From positions 1,169,501-1,233,500 of the forward strand of contig JAYKKI010000138.1 in assembly GCA_039881145.1 (NCBI GenBank): a stretch of 64,000 nucleotides of DNA, read 5' to 3'. The position numbers and the translations under genes are program-made. Source of the stretch: Druceiella hillmani (lineage: Eukaryota > Arthropoda > Insecta > Lepidoptera > Hepialidae). Of this stretch, positions 1 to 12,564 are shown in pieces. Below the pieces are notes generated by a model. The model was not told the DNA's origin. It made no database searches and worked only from the letters and a program-made list of their open reading frames with translations. Numbering within the stretch: the stretch's first letter is position 1; every line of letters begins with the position of its first letter.

Positions 1-1245
1 ATTAAAAATTTCTCAATTCTTCTATGATATCTTTTTTTTCATAGCTGATTTAAATCGGCGTGTTCGAATTTGGGTTGGATTTGTTAAAAGAATGTCATAA
101 AACCCAATTAATTTTAAAATATTTTTCAGTGCATTATAGGTTTTGAGAGTAAAGAGCTGCTACTTGTATACAATAATTACCATTATGTATGGCGCTGGAA
201 TGGAAATGTTACTTTTTCCGGAAGAGTTTAAAATAAAATTATTTTTGTTTTTCTTTGCTATGTTTAACACAAGAATTTAGAATGGGGAATTTTTTTGTTT
301 TATTTTAATCTGAAGAAAACAAAAGGTTTCATTCTGGGATACGAACCAAATAATTCAAAACTTTAACTGAGTTCATATTTCAGTAATTTACTGGTCCGCT
401 AATGACTCTTTAGAAATGCGACAACATAAAGATTTATTATTTTTCCTTATTTTCGTTCTATTTTTTGTGGTACCTAAATAAAAAAATTGTAATGTTTAAT
501 ACTTTTTTACATATTTACTATTTACGTCCTATCCAAATGCCAAATTCCAAGTTTTAACGCAAATAAGAGTGCCCAAATAACATGATTGTTCAATCACACT
601 ACACACACGTTACGGATATTAAAAAATATAATGGACCTTACATATATTTTCATAATACACCGCTACTTTTTTTAATTTTAATTGAATTTTCCTGTTAAAT
701 TCAAATTTTTAGATAAACGTTTGAACTTAAATTATTTTGTTCCGAACTGAAATAATTAAAAATAAATTAATAAAATTTAAAAACGACGCTCGCCCAAAAC
801 TAACACGTGCCTTATTAATTTTATGCTGTAAGGTGTCGATTTAATTTGAATCCATAAAAACACCCCCAGGACTACTAAATAAGTGTACCGCATTAACCAG
901 GTATATAGTAAGTATATACATCACACTAAGAGGATTTCATACATAGTTAGGTACCTACAAATAAAAGCTTAAAAATTAAGATCATTTTATTGATTTTTTC
1001 ATAATTTTCACATCATTTTTACTACGTAAATACAAGTGCATTGCCTAGTGTACCAGGCTTAGGAAAAATAAGTTGATTTCTTACTTCGATTTTAATTAAT
1101 AACCAGTTAAATGAGACCATTTCAATAATTTCTTCAAACTTCTCATAATATCAATAATTTATAAACAAAGCCATATGAAGTAACACTAGTTCGGGAAAAT
1201 TGTTTATAATGGTCTTAACACAGAACTTATCCATTGGTTTGATGT

Positions 1246-1279
1246 GGGGTTCGTATGGCGTGGGGTCCTTGGGTAGGGG
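1246..1279 (+). other. Cluster of four G runs (possible G-quadruplex)
   Basis: GGGG at 1246 and 1262, GGG at 1271 and GGGG at 1276 lie within 34 bases of otherwise AT-rich DNA. Loop lengths are 12, 5 and 2, so only a three-tetrad structure with one long loop is possible. Confidence 0.4.
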
Positions 1280-2397
1280 TGCAGTATATCTTTCATAGGT
1301 ACCTTATGGATCTCATTAAATAATAATAATACATATTAAATCATAATTCTAAAATTTCATGAATACTTATTGCATAATTTTGTCATAGTTATTAATAAAA
1401 ACTGCTCTCTTAGCAATGAGTCCTTCTCTCATACACTCATGAGTAAATAATGTAACGTATAAATGGGGGAGTGTGGAATTGGAACCCCGAAATTTCTGCA
1501 TCACAAATTCTATACTTATGTCAATCTGGAAACGATGGATGTTTTGTTATAAAAATCGTAAAAAAAGCATTTACGTCTGGATGTCAACTGTTTACTGAAC
1601 TTTCTTTGAGACCCAACATGTATTGGGCATAAACTCTATCTCAGTTTTGATTTTACCTTTCTTTGTCTAAATTAATCAAAATGAAATCGAAATCTATCTG
1701 AGTGAAAGTGTAAGTAAATAATTTAGTCAATCTTATTGTCACATGATGATCTAATTAGATTGAAAAGGCTAAATCCTTGAAGATGAAAGGTTAAGTCAAC
1801 TTCCTTAAGTAATTAATAACACTATAATAGCTCCTAACATTTTTGTAATTAGATGCAACACGTTGACCCTATTTCTAATAATAGACTAGCATTCAAAGAA
1901 ATCATGCTGCGATATAGAATATACGTAGTGCCATTTATTAGTAGAATTAAGGTTAAATAACTTCTTTATTAAGGTAAAATAAGTTCTTAGTAATAAAATC
2001 TTTCCAACTTTTCTGCGATAAAATCCGGTCAAACTTAATACTTTATTCAAACTTTAACATGATTATTTTGATAGTAATGTCTAATTATAGCTTTAACGAA
2101 ATCAAATTTATTCAAAATATGTTTAGTGGTTTTTATGTGATGGTAAAACAAACAGAAAAATAAACAGGAAATAACCGAAAAGAAATAATTTTGAACATGG
2201 GGTCCTTCAGATTGATTCGTATCTTGGAGGTAAGAATCTATATCATCACATTCAAAACATTTTTGAGAAATATTTTCATAATGTCATTTATTATCCCTCG
2301 TCACAACATTACGATGGTGTAGATTTTTAATTTCAATAATTTGTAATTATATATAGCTTTAGTAACCAAATTTTACGATACAAAAACTGCTAATCAT

Positions 2398-2428
2398 GTT
2401 TGTAACCCCTGGTTACAAACCTGGGGTC
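2398..2428. repeat. Two overlapping, mutually exclusive small hairpins
   Basis: GTTTGTAACC at 2398 is inverted after three bases (GGTTACAAAC), while ACCCC at 2405 pairs with GGGGT further on. Both stems cannot form at once. The structure is short and may be chance. Confidence 0.4.
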
Positions 2429-4034
2429 CCTTGTTATTGGCATATTCAAAAGTTTGCTGCAATATGATTTACGTGTCTGTATGATGGAATTTTTTTCTAT
2501 TTAACTTTAAACTACTTTGCATCATAATATTAGCTTCAGGATTACTATTTTGTATAAATGGTGCAAAATGTATATATGATCAAATAAATAATCGGTCTGT
2601 TCATAAAATAAAAGCTATAAGATCACGACGATCGTACGTACAAATAAACGAATGATCTATCGTTAGTGATACAATTCCCAGTTGATCAATTATTTATTTA
2701 CTTGGATATTTAAGCATTAACAGGTAATATCATTAATATCTTTGTAATATTCTCTCCTTAAAATATGCAGTATTCTTTTTACCACTTTTTTTTCTACACC
2801 AATTGGACTCTCACAATATAGACGTCTCAATATAACGATTTTACGTCTCGATAGAAATCTACCACGCACGACAAATTTATCGCCTTGTTATTCTAGTGGA
2901 AAAAAATTTGCTCTAACATATGAAACACTGATAAGTAATTCCACACACTTTGATGGTGTGATGTTAAGCAAGTTCCATCTATTGGTCAAATTAAGGCAAT
3001 ACCTATGTAATTCGTTCTGCGATAATGATAGCGATAAAGGTTGAAATTCAAAGTGCCGACCATAGATGCCGTTGTTCGCTATTTTAACAATTCAAAGAAA
3101 TATTTACTAGCTATCATTAGAAAAATTGATGTTTTTTCTCATGGGAGGCTTATTTATTTATTATAGACAAGCGTCATATCTAAGTACGAAAACAATTTTG
3201 AATAAAGTTTTCAATATCTATTATTAAATGTAAACAGAATTTTAAACAATGTTAAAAAATATTATATTTTTAAACGCATATATATTTATGTATAAACCTT
3301 TCAAAATTGATTAGTTTCATTACACGAACTGACATTCTATATAAAAGTGTAAAAGATGTTTTTTAATACCATAAATGCAGAAACCAAAAAACGCGTTGAA
3401 AATTGTGGATGTCTTGTTTCTTTTAACATACTACGCAAATCAATGGATCTGCTAAACCGTCAGGTGTACCTATACTTACAACAAGGAAGACTATTTATTA
3501 TCTCTATTTTGCCGGACGGAAGTGGGAACGGTATAACACAGCATACCCCACCGCTAAATGAAGCACCTACCGTCTACAAATTTGCAACTCATTTCCAATA
3601 TAGAAGTCGATCGTGAACTTTGTCGTAAATAATTTGAAAGCAAAATAAGGGGGATTCAAACATATTTGCACAATACTACAATTAACTCCCAAAGTAACCT
3701 CATAAGGAACATATCCAAGATCTTTGCTTGAAAGCAACTTATCGAAAATTCCGAAGTTTCGCTCAGCAAAGTGAAAGCAAACTTTTAACTTCAATATATT
3801 GCAAAACTTTTGGACAGAGTTGAAACTCGACGGCACGTTCAGGCACCTGGGAAAGTTTGTTTTAAACATTTTTATTTTGCTTAAAATATATTTGAAAAAA
3901 GTTTCGTGTTAGGTTTTCATTTACTTTATTTATGTTAGAAAGAGTCTACTTATTAATGACGTCGATTTAAATGAATTATTATTAAAATGACTAGAAACAA
4001 GTTTTATTAAAACATGATCGAGGAACAAAATCAT

Positions 4035-4112
4035 ATTTTATTTTGCCTAATTCATTCTTTACGTAACATGTACCTACGTATTACGTAAAGAATAAATTAA
4101 ACAAAACAAAAT
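4035..4112 (-). repeat. Pre-miRNA-sized hairpin, 32-bp arms
   Basis: Arms 4035-4066 and 4081-4112 are inverted with a 14-base loop. The innermost 13 bp (ATTCTTTACGTAA) are perfect. The four arm differences are all transitions of the same polarity, so a minus-strand transcript would pair throughout with four G.U wobbles, while a plus-strand transcript would have four A.C mismatches. Size and shape fit a microRNA precursor or a short foldback repeat. No homology to a known microRNA is claimed. Confidence 0.6.
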
Positions 4113-5620
4113 TTGAAAAATTCGCACTACTTGCAATATAAAACAAAGAGTCCTAATCAAGAGCGTAACGGGAAAAAGCAGGATAAATAATTTTAGGCTT
4201 CTGAAAAACAAACATATTTTTTATTGATTAAGATAAATTAATGCACAATTTTAAATTTAACATGTAAATAAAATAATTGTATTTTCTTCTGTGAGTCTTT
4301 GTTCTTGGGAAATCGAAAGAAAAAAATTATGTGAAACAATAAATCTATAAATTTATACTCGTCAGAAAAGTCATCCTTTAAAATTTCGAATACTTTCTCA
4401 ATATAAGTTAAAAAAAATATACTTTTAACTGTTTTCTCAATTCGGTCTATTTATTTGTATAATTATATTAAATTTAAACTCTTCATACCAAAGACTCTTC
4501 GAGCAAAATCCGGGAAAGTGAATATCGGATCAGAAACAAATTACAGTTACGTTGTTATCTGTATCTCTTTAAATATTTAGCATGGTTAAACAACTTTTAA
4601 ATTGCAAACGTTCAAAATTAATTAATTGGTTTTGAAATTTTCTCCACATTTTTCAAATGTGTGATGGAAGGATTGCGCTGGGTGTGAAAAGTGTAAACAG
4701 AACGTTACTACGAAATTTAATATTTCACAAACGTATCTTAATAATTACAAATGATAAATAAAACCTCAATTTCATGGTGTTGTTGTTGCATTATATTTAC
4801 TTTTTCAAATTATTTTGTTCGAACTAATTGATACAAATGATGACAGCAAACCGATAAAATCAAGAACCTCGATTATATTTCCGCCGGATATAAGATTTAA
4901 CATTTTTCCTACTTCATTTTTCCTACCAAAATGAAAACATTTTGGTGCTTATACAGAGCTCAGTAGAAAAGGGCGTGGCAAAAAATGGAAATGAGTTATT
5001 GAGCACATTAGCAGTTTCATTTGGCGGGCGAAACACAAAGTAATGACTCGCGAAATGCGAGTTTTGAACGTAATTGCATATTTCTTAATAAAAATACTGG
5101 TAAGTGCTTTTGGTAGTAAATAATATTAAAAAAAAGTTTGTGCGGATAAGGTCTTTAGGAAAGCAGTGATTATGTATTGTGAATCATTTTAATATCGACT
5201 AAGTGACGTTATGTGCCGGAGTGCACTCAGGCGTTTTTTTTAATTCACCAATCCATTAGCCAGATTAAGCTTATTTAAAAAGTGGTTGGTTTTCCTTTTA
5301 ACTGATTCATCGCAGAAATATTGTGCACCACCAACGTGGTGAGTACTTCTTGAGCATTGTCATAATAACATAAACAAGATTCTATAGACACGCGTGAAAG
5401 ATGTAGCCTTCTACTTAAATGTATTTCCGAATCTTTGAAATCAAACCTAAAATCATTTCATTTAAAATGAATATATAAAGATTTAAGGTCACAATTCATG
5501 AACATTCAAAAAACAGTTGAATTCAATGATTATACACATGTAATTAAAAAAACATTTTACTAAAACACGTATATCGCTCAAACATGTAATTTTATCTATA
5601 TTATCTAGATGAACGAAAGT
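4113..5620. other. No gene seen
   Basis: AT-rich. A slightly GC-richer patch at 4950-5060 (AAAAGGGCGTGGC, GGCGGGCGAAAC) has no open frame or recognisable motif set. Confidence 0.6.
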
Positions 5621-5681
5621 AAGTTCTTATAATGATCGATTACTCGAATAATATTTGAGTAATCGATCATTATAAGAACTT
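5621..5681. repeat. Perfect 25-bp inverted repeat, 11-base loop
   Basis: AAGTTCTTATAATGATCGAT plus TACTC (5621-5645) is exactly inverted at 5657-5681. The 61-bp hairpin is flanked by ordinary AT-rich sequence, with no evident target duplication. It could be a foldback remnant or a structured RNA. Confidence 0.85.
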
Positions 5682-6447
5682 TTTGGTCGAAAATAAATTT
5701 CACAAAATATTCTCAACACAAAATTTACAAACGTACAATCGAAACACAAAATCACCACACAATGACAATAATACGACAATTATCTTTCTATTAGATGAGC
5801 ACGGTTTTATATGGTCTTAGCTACATCAAGGATATTCGCCGAAATATGAAAAATAAAATTTTAATATTTGCAAATAATTCAAAAAATATTATAGGCGCCT
5901 ATAATATTTTTGTATACTACAATCTCGTAAAGCGATTTCTATCGACAAGTTTTTTAAAGCATTTGTGTGTAGTAACACAACTTTTTCAGAAATAAAATTT
6001 CAGGTGCAGAATTAAAAACATAATTCCAAAATAAATTCTCATGAAACGATTTCTTTTTTAACGTGGTAGTGAACTAATAATTAATATGTTCTATCAAGCC
6101 TTTAAAATTAAAAGAAAATATAATTCATAAGATCGATATTACATAAATTTCTCAACGTAATAATCTTAAGGAGTCTAGGTTTTATATAATGCTCTAGGAC
6201 ACAAGACCCCCTACAAAAAAAATAATTTCAGTTTCCCTCTATTTAAAAAAAGATTTAAATTTTTCCTTTTTGCTTTCTGAGTGTGGTAATTGAATAAAAA
6301 CCTCATTAATTATTCCCACGTCACGATTCAAGGAGACGGAAAAAACTTTAAATTTCACGAACCGAAAGTTCATATAAAATTGTTTTACTTGAAAGCTTTC
6401 TACGCGAACTATATTGTATTTGAATAAGCCACATAAAATATAAACAT

Positions 6448-6486
<39 letters not shown>

Positions 6487-7738
6487 TATATGTACACATA
6501 TATAAATGCATTCAATATGTTTTTTATCTGAAAATACACCAGGATCCGACATCAATCGAAGATCGACTAGCAACAATAACATCTACTAAAAAAATTAAAA
6601 GAGATAAAAATGTTAACTTGGTTTATATATGCTTACGAATACTCATTAAAAAAACTCGATAAGTAACCTATTATTGTACATTAGGCAAAAGCTCGCTTGT
6701 TTAATTCATTAATTTCTTAGAATGCTGTCTCCCAATTTTTACATCATTATTATAAAAACCAAATTCTTAAATTTAGTCTTCCCTACTTTATCTAAGACGC
6801 TAAAATTTTTAAAGCAATTAACCCAAGAATTTTCAAAGCATTTTCTTGTAGTGCCAAAAATTGTCTCTGAAAATTGTAGTATCAAATTATTAAAGGTAGC
6901 TTTAAACTAACCGTTTCAAGTATTTAGCGCTTGGATAATAATCAACATCTAATTAATTTTATATGTTTTTAGTTTTTAAAATAAATGTTTAGGTCTCCAG
7001 CAACAAACAATCAAGCATTTTTCACATAATCTTGGTTTTATGACCAACATTCCACTTTAATTAATTAAACCTCTTTCTTTCTTCACTCATTGCTCAATAG
7101 ACATCGGAATTAGATCGCCTTAAGGTTTGATTGTATTATAATTACTCCATACCGTGAAATATTATATCAAAGAATTTGATTTACTTTAATTCTTTGGCCA
7201 CTGTTAGCACCAATATTAGATCACATATAAAGTTATTTCATTATTTTATCGATAAGGTAACATTAAAAAATTTAGTTTAGTGACAAAAAGCTGTTAATGG
7301 AATTTTTATACGTAAAATTCAAAGTATTTCCTCTTTATTTAAATATTGTCCTCAACAGATAGGAAACATTCTGGTTAACATTGCTAATTGTGATGACTCA
7401 CTAGCTTATACTAAACTATTAGATGGCTGTTACCTTGAATATGTTATCTTCAATATTCTTCAATAAGTTCTATGCATAAATAAAAGCTTTAACTACTTTA
7501 TAAAATAATGCAATTTTTGTATTTTCACATATTTTATTGAGACGGTTTTCAGCTGCTCTAAATTTCATGCTTACGGAGATAAAGTTTACGAAACCTGTAC
7601 TCCAGTAATTTTAAGTGTTTGTTAGTTATTACAAGTTTGTTTTGTTACTTTTTTTAATTTGTTACAGTAAAACTTTAACTGACTGAACATTTATTCTGCA
7701 TTACGTATTTTATATCTCAGGAAAACGAACAATTTTTC
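5682..7738. other. No gene seen apart from the microsatellite
   Basis: Only short frames of Ile/Lys/Asn/Phe-rich composition; nothing recognisable outside the TA/CA tract. Confidence 0.6.
6449..6506. repeat. (TA)n(CA)n microsatellite
   Basis: A TA tract runs directly into CA repeats. The short Tyr/Ile/Val/Cys-rich frames on the minus strand here are translations of the repeat. Confidence 0.95.
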
Positions 7739-7998
7739 AATGGGATTTTCTATTTGATTTGAATCGGGTTTTTTCGCGGTAATTATATATTTAATGAGAA
7801 ACCTAGATATTATATACTAAGTACTCACTATGTCCCGACGTTTCTGACTGGTTGCACAGCCTGTGGTCACGGGAAGAGTCTTCCCTTAATATCTAGGTTT
7901 CTCATTAAATATATAATTACCGCGAAAAAACCCGATTCAAATCAAATAAAATATGTGTTCGAATCGCGAAAGTTTGAAAAAGTCTAATGGGATTTTCT
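7739..7998. mobile_element. Hairpin insertion between 13-bp direct repeats
   Basis: Perfect 62-bp inverted arms lie at 7751-7812 and 7887-7948, separated by 74 bp. The whole is flanked by a 13-bp direct repeat AATGGGATTTTCT at 7739-7751 and 7986-7998, which looks like a target-site duplication of the length made by LINE-type integration. The loop contains GTCCCGACGTTTC and GGTCACGGG, a core I recall from lepidopteran interspersed repeats. The right part after the arm has GTGTTCGAATCGCG, which resembles a tRNA B-box. A small non-autonomous retroposon with a hairpin body, or a MITE, would fit. No protein is encoded. Confidence 0.8.
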
Positions 7999-9483
7999 TC
8001 ATCGACGTCCGAACTCAACTAAACATTTAAACAATAATGTTAACTAACCTTTAAAGTTGTGCTAATTTTAAAACTTCCTAAACCAGGGCGGCAACTGAGG
8101 TGATGGTAATTAATGTTAACATCCAAAATTAGAAAGTCGCAGAAATTAGTAAAAATAAATCCCTAGGCGTAGATACCAGCGCCCATTCCGATTTTCTTAA
8201 TTATTCTAAACAGTAATAAAGTTTTACGAAAACTGAAGTCGGCGAGTCGTAAATATTTTATTGCAAGCTTTAAATACAACTGGAGCATTGAAGAAGACTT
8301 TTATCAATATTTTTTTAATTCAATCCTTTGAGAAAACTAGAATCATTCATTCATTTTGTCTTATTGCCGTTTCGTAAGTATCTTTTTGTTATTTATTTCA
8401 AAGAATTTATGTACCAGAAAGTAAAATATTCGACTACTCATGTTTATGATTACAATAGTTTACCACATCGCGCCTTAGTGGAGTAATTTATAACGATATC
8501 GTTTTATGTCGAATGGTTTTGATATCTTTCTTGCTTTTTTCAATGAATATTTTTCATGAAACTAGACTACTTGCGAGACCCTGATATCTTTTCAATATGA
8601 TCCTATATTTTGTTAGGCGATTTTCGAATGAGTTGTTTTTTGCACTTTAGTGCAAAGTTGCTCCATCTTTTATTGCTCCACTTTCCCGGATACATATGAG
8701 TGCGTGCATGCTTGCATTATGTATTCGCATATTTGGGAAAATTCGTCCATACCATCGTGATTTAGCGTCCAGCATATATTTGATAACTATTCCCAATTGA
8801 ATTTATATAATTAAATTTAGTTTTCACAGCAAGCTTTCCCTTGAAAGTTTCTAAATAGCATTTAAATATCAATCACATTTCAAATGAGAATGCAATTCTT
8901 GCGGTTTCGCATATATTCTTTTCATAATATATTACGACAGAATGTTTAAGAACCTTTAATAACTTTCAAAGCTTCTTTTATCAGAGAAGCTTATATTTTA
9001 TGATTATTGACCTCTGACAGAAGTGCAAGTTAGATTTATGTGCGTAAGTACTTTCAAAATAATAATGATCTTTGTAATAATAATTTATTAAATTAAATGC
9101 AATGTTCGAATCAAAATTTAATTCTTTGAGATCGATCCTACTTATTTTGTGACGGCATTTGCCGTACGCTTGCTGTAATGTAAGAAATATATCTATGTCG
9201 ATATTCGACATTAAACTATTTCTTATGAAAATGTTTGACTAATGGTTTGATTTTATTTTTATATTGTATATATACATAATTTATAAAATATGAAACCTTT
9301 TTTAATAAATAATGGAACCTTCATATTTACTATGCAAATATGTTTGCTGTATGTTTGGAACAGAATCGTTATTCCAATCATCCCCATTGTTTAAATTTGC
9401 AAAAACATAGCATTTGGTTGGATGTAAAATAGATATGTATTAACTCGGCGGTAAATTTTTTTTAAACTTATCAATGAAGAGCA
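7999..9483. other. No gene seen
   Basis: AT-rich. A short hairpin (AAGCTTCT...AGAGAAGCTT near 8970) is the only structure noted. Confidence 0.6.
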
Positions 9484-9640
9484 AATATTGAATATATTTG
9501 GCGGTAATTTTGTAGAAATTCATTATTCGTAATTAAATTAAACTACGTGATGTAGTATTTTTTCTACTTTCTTTAAGTTCTTTACCACGACCTAAGTTTT
9601 GTTGTATTATAACATCTTCAGGTGGGCTATTAGCAAAGAT
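9484..9640 (+). repeat. Dispersed repeat family, copy 1
   Basis: It begins near ATATTGAATATATTTGGCG, contains AACTACGTGATGTAGT, CTTTACCACGACCTA and ATAACATCTTCAGGTGGGC, and shares all of these with 48575-48735 and (inverted) 37030-37160. A (TA)n tract follows at 9681. The copies diverge at many positions, so this is an old interspersed element, possibly the 3' end of a LINE or a SINE. The family is not recognised. Confidence 0.7.
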
Positions 9641-9678
9641 TTTATGTAATGACTTTCGCTTAATAATCTATTCTAATA

Positions 9679-9680
<2 letters not shown>

Positions 9681-9716
<36 letters not shown>
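9681..9716. repeat. (TA)n microsatellite
   Basis: Pure TA tract, 40 bp after dispersed repeat copy 1, and perhaps its 3' tail. Confidence 0.95.
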
Positions 9717-9719
<3 letters not shown>

Positions 9720-10567
9720 ACAAAATTAACCTTTATTCGTGGCATCGACTGCGTGGCTTACCATTAAAGTGGTGGTATTTATATTTGCGCCCTTAATAAA
9801 CGTAAATAATATATTTTACTTCCATATTATGCTTGCTGCTAATACATTATATTTTTGAGTAAAATGAGCCAATTTTCATTATAGACGAGTTATATATTTC
9901 TTGAGTTGAGCAAGTGCAATCAAGGTCATAAAGCAAGGGTTTATCGAGTTTTATGAAGAAACATTCAGTAGTTTCATTGTGATTGAATTAAAAATATCCA
10001 ATAACATTTTTTGCTGTACTATGCAAGCACAGCCACACTTTATACTTTACGTAATGTATATTTTACTTCGTAATGTGAGTTGTATGCATGTGAAAAGTAG
10101 TATTTTTTTTTATTTATTACAAACTAATACAGCAATTACATATTTAAGCATAATGTTGATAGGTATGTAAAATAAGCTTATAATAGAAAAGAAAGATAAG
10201 AGTAACATTTATAACTGAACTTATTAGAAAAATAACAATAACGAACAGGTATAGCCTTTCCATTGTAATTGCGCTGACTTCAATAAAACTCACTGTAAGC
10301 CCTATTATCCTTAACAAAATGGGCGATGAAGCTATGAAATTTAACTCTTCCAGTTTAATCTTAATATTGAAAACTGTACGGATATAAACGTTTAGAGAAA
10401 AAATTCGGGCCGGAACATGGAATGAAATGAATCCATATTTTAATTTACACATGACACAGTATTAATAATGGAAGAAGGGTCGTATTTGCTGAGTTTAATA
10501 ACTAGAATATTTCAAATACTATTACCAAAAATTTTGCATAAGCATTTTGATGAGTGCAAAAATAATG

Positions 10568-10712
10568 ATTGAGAAAAATTAAGATTACATAATGAAAATA
10601 TTCGTTTGGAAAAATTCGATGAAACATAATGATAGTAAATGATTTAGAAAAATTACACTCACATAGTGTAAGTAAAGATTGAGAAAAATTAGACTTACAA
10701 AATTACAGTAAT
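10568..10712 (+). repeat. Degenerate short tandem units
   Basis: Variants of GATTGAGAAAAATTAAGATT followed by ACATAATG recur near 10568, 10640 and 10677. They are diverged, and boundaries are unclear. Confidence 0.4.
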
Positions 10713-12523
10713 AATTTGGAAGAAATAGGCTAATTCATTGAAAGGATCATATACTCTTTATGGCATTATACCCAAATAGTATAAACAGAAACCTAATAAT
10801 AATATTGTGCTAATTCGTCTGTACATCCCTGTCTGTCACATACCTGTAGTTTTTACAGTTTTAGACCTTTTTGTACGAAATTTTGTTATAAGGTGACTCA
10901 TCTCTAGACATCAAATATTATTTAAACATTTTAAAAATAATCTTTTAAAAAGGATTATTTTTTTAATGTACCTATGCTTTGGCATATAAGATTTTAGAAT
11001 TATTTTTTTGTCATTCTTTGCATTGAATGGAATACAATTCGCTAGATCTTTTAAAATGATATGATGTCCCACTCAATATTTTTAATTTTAAATCTCTATT
11101 TGCTAATTAATAAGCTTCAAAATGAAATAATTGGTTTGAAAATCTGACAAATTCTGAAAATTAGAATTTGATTGAAACTTTCAAATAAATTTATTTTATT
11201 TAACTTTTTGTGGTTGCCCAACACTCTCTTGGCCAGTTTTAATTCATCTTATCCTTATAAATAGTGCATAATGTTGGCAATACATAGATAATGATATGAC
11301 TAATAAATGTGATACTTGAATATTTAACTGAAGGATCAAGCATTTTATCTAATTCATAAACTAAATGATTAAAAATTATTTCTCATGATTTTTTAGAGCA
11401 CACTTAATACTGCAACTCAGCATGCTGACCAGCTGAAATCCCAGAGTGTATGAGGCACGGCGTAAGTCTGGGTTGGAGGGTACATGGTCTCTACAATTTA
11501 CATAATTTTCGTGCAAATATTATTAGATTTATTTATATATAGAGGGTAAATGGAGAATTATAAATAGATTTTCAGATAATTTTTAGTTTATTGAAATATG
11601 TTACGCTTAAACTGTTATAACTTCAATTTGAGACAACCTCGTAGTTTCTACAAATTTTAAACATATTTCTTCTCAGTTGATATATTGCTAAACATAAAAA
11701 TATATTTATTATATTTCTTCCATTCCCATATCTAGAGACGACGAAAATTTATGTTTTGAACCACCACCTAATGGAATTTCATAGGACAAGTCCTTTACAA
11801 TGACTGTTTAAGTTCCATTTTTGATCCTCATTCCGTCGTCCTTTTTTATTTTTCAACGGTAGATTTTTAAATGTTGAAACCACTTTTGTTTGATTATATC
11901 TTTCACACATTGAAAATCATATTTGTTAAGTTGCAACGATAAATTAAAATTACATACTGTCATAGAGAATATCGTTTTGTGGAATATCGTTTTGTGTTTT
12001 ATGGATATATATCTAACCGTTTTTTTTAATTCACTCCGCTTGCTTGCCAGTTAGGATGCCACGGGTGAGTATTAAGCGAAACAAGGATAATGTGCAGAAA
12101 TAACTTAGTAACTGCATTGTTAATCATTATTGGCGTGGTTTTGCGTTCAACAGGTTAAAGAAATCTTAATATGTAGGCAATATTTTTATATTTTTTTTAT
12201 TCTCTCAGTCTCTCTGTCTTTTGCAGTAAATATGAAACAATTACATTTTTATAATCAGTCATTATTTCCTGTGATATAATATCCATATGTATAAAATATG
12301 ATATAAAAACAAATAAATAAATGAACAAATCGAAGACAAAGTTTACCTTGAAGGTTTTCTTTTCACTTTTTGTCGTACAGAATCCGTACTCTTTAAATTA
12401 TATATTCTTTCATCCAATTGCGTTCTTCATTTTGGTACATCACGGGTTAGATTAAAAGAAAAATAAAACATTTACCCCCAAAATAGGAAAAATTATAACA
12501 TTTTTCAATCACGCATTAACTTT

Positions 12524-12564
12524 ATAAACGTAACGTTAATTATTCAAACGTAACGTTAATTATT
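12524..12564 (+). repeat. Two-copy AAACGTAACGTTAATTATT repeat
   Basis: The 19-mer AAACGTAACGTTAATTATT occurs twice in tandem, each copy with the palindrome AACGTT. It is short and simple. Confidence 0.7.

Larger units (their letters stand above)
1..4034. other. No gene seen
   Basis: AT-rich sequence with frequent stops in all frames. The longest frame (3356-3616, 86 codons) has an unrecognised protein sequence. The stretch 1463-1490 (GGGGGAGTGTGGAATTGG) loosely resembles the end of the 40.8-kb transposon, but no partner end was found. Confidence 0.6.

Noticed and set aside
1463..1490. Second end of a 40.8-kb-type transposon (GGGGGAGTGTGGAATTGG)
   Set aside because: Only loosely similar, and no inverted partner end was found in the window.
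3356..3616. 86-codon frame with a less biased C-terminal half
   Set aside because: No recognisable family and no splice or promoter support; an overlapping minus frame is equally open.
10144..10452. 102-codon minus-strand frame with hydrophobic segments, considered as a receptor fragment
   Set aside because: Hydrophobicity follows from T-rich codons; no conserved receptor motif is visible.
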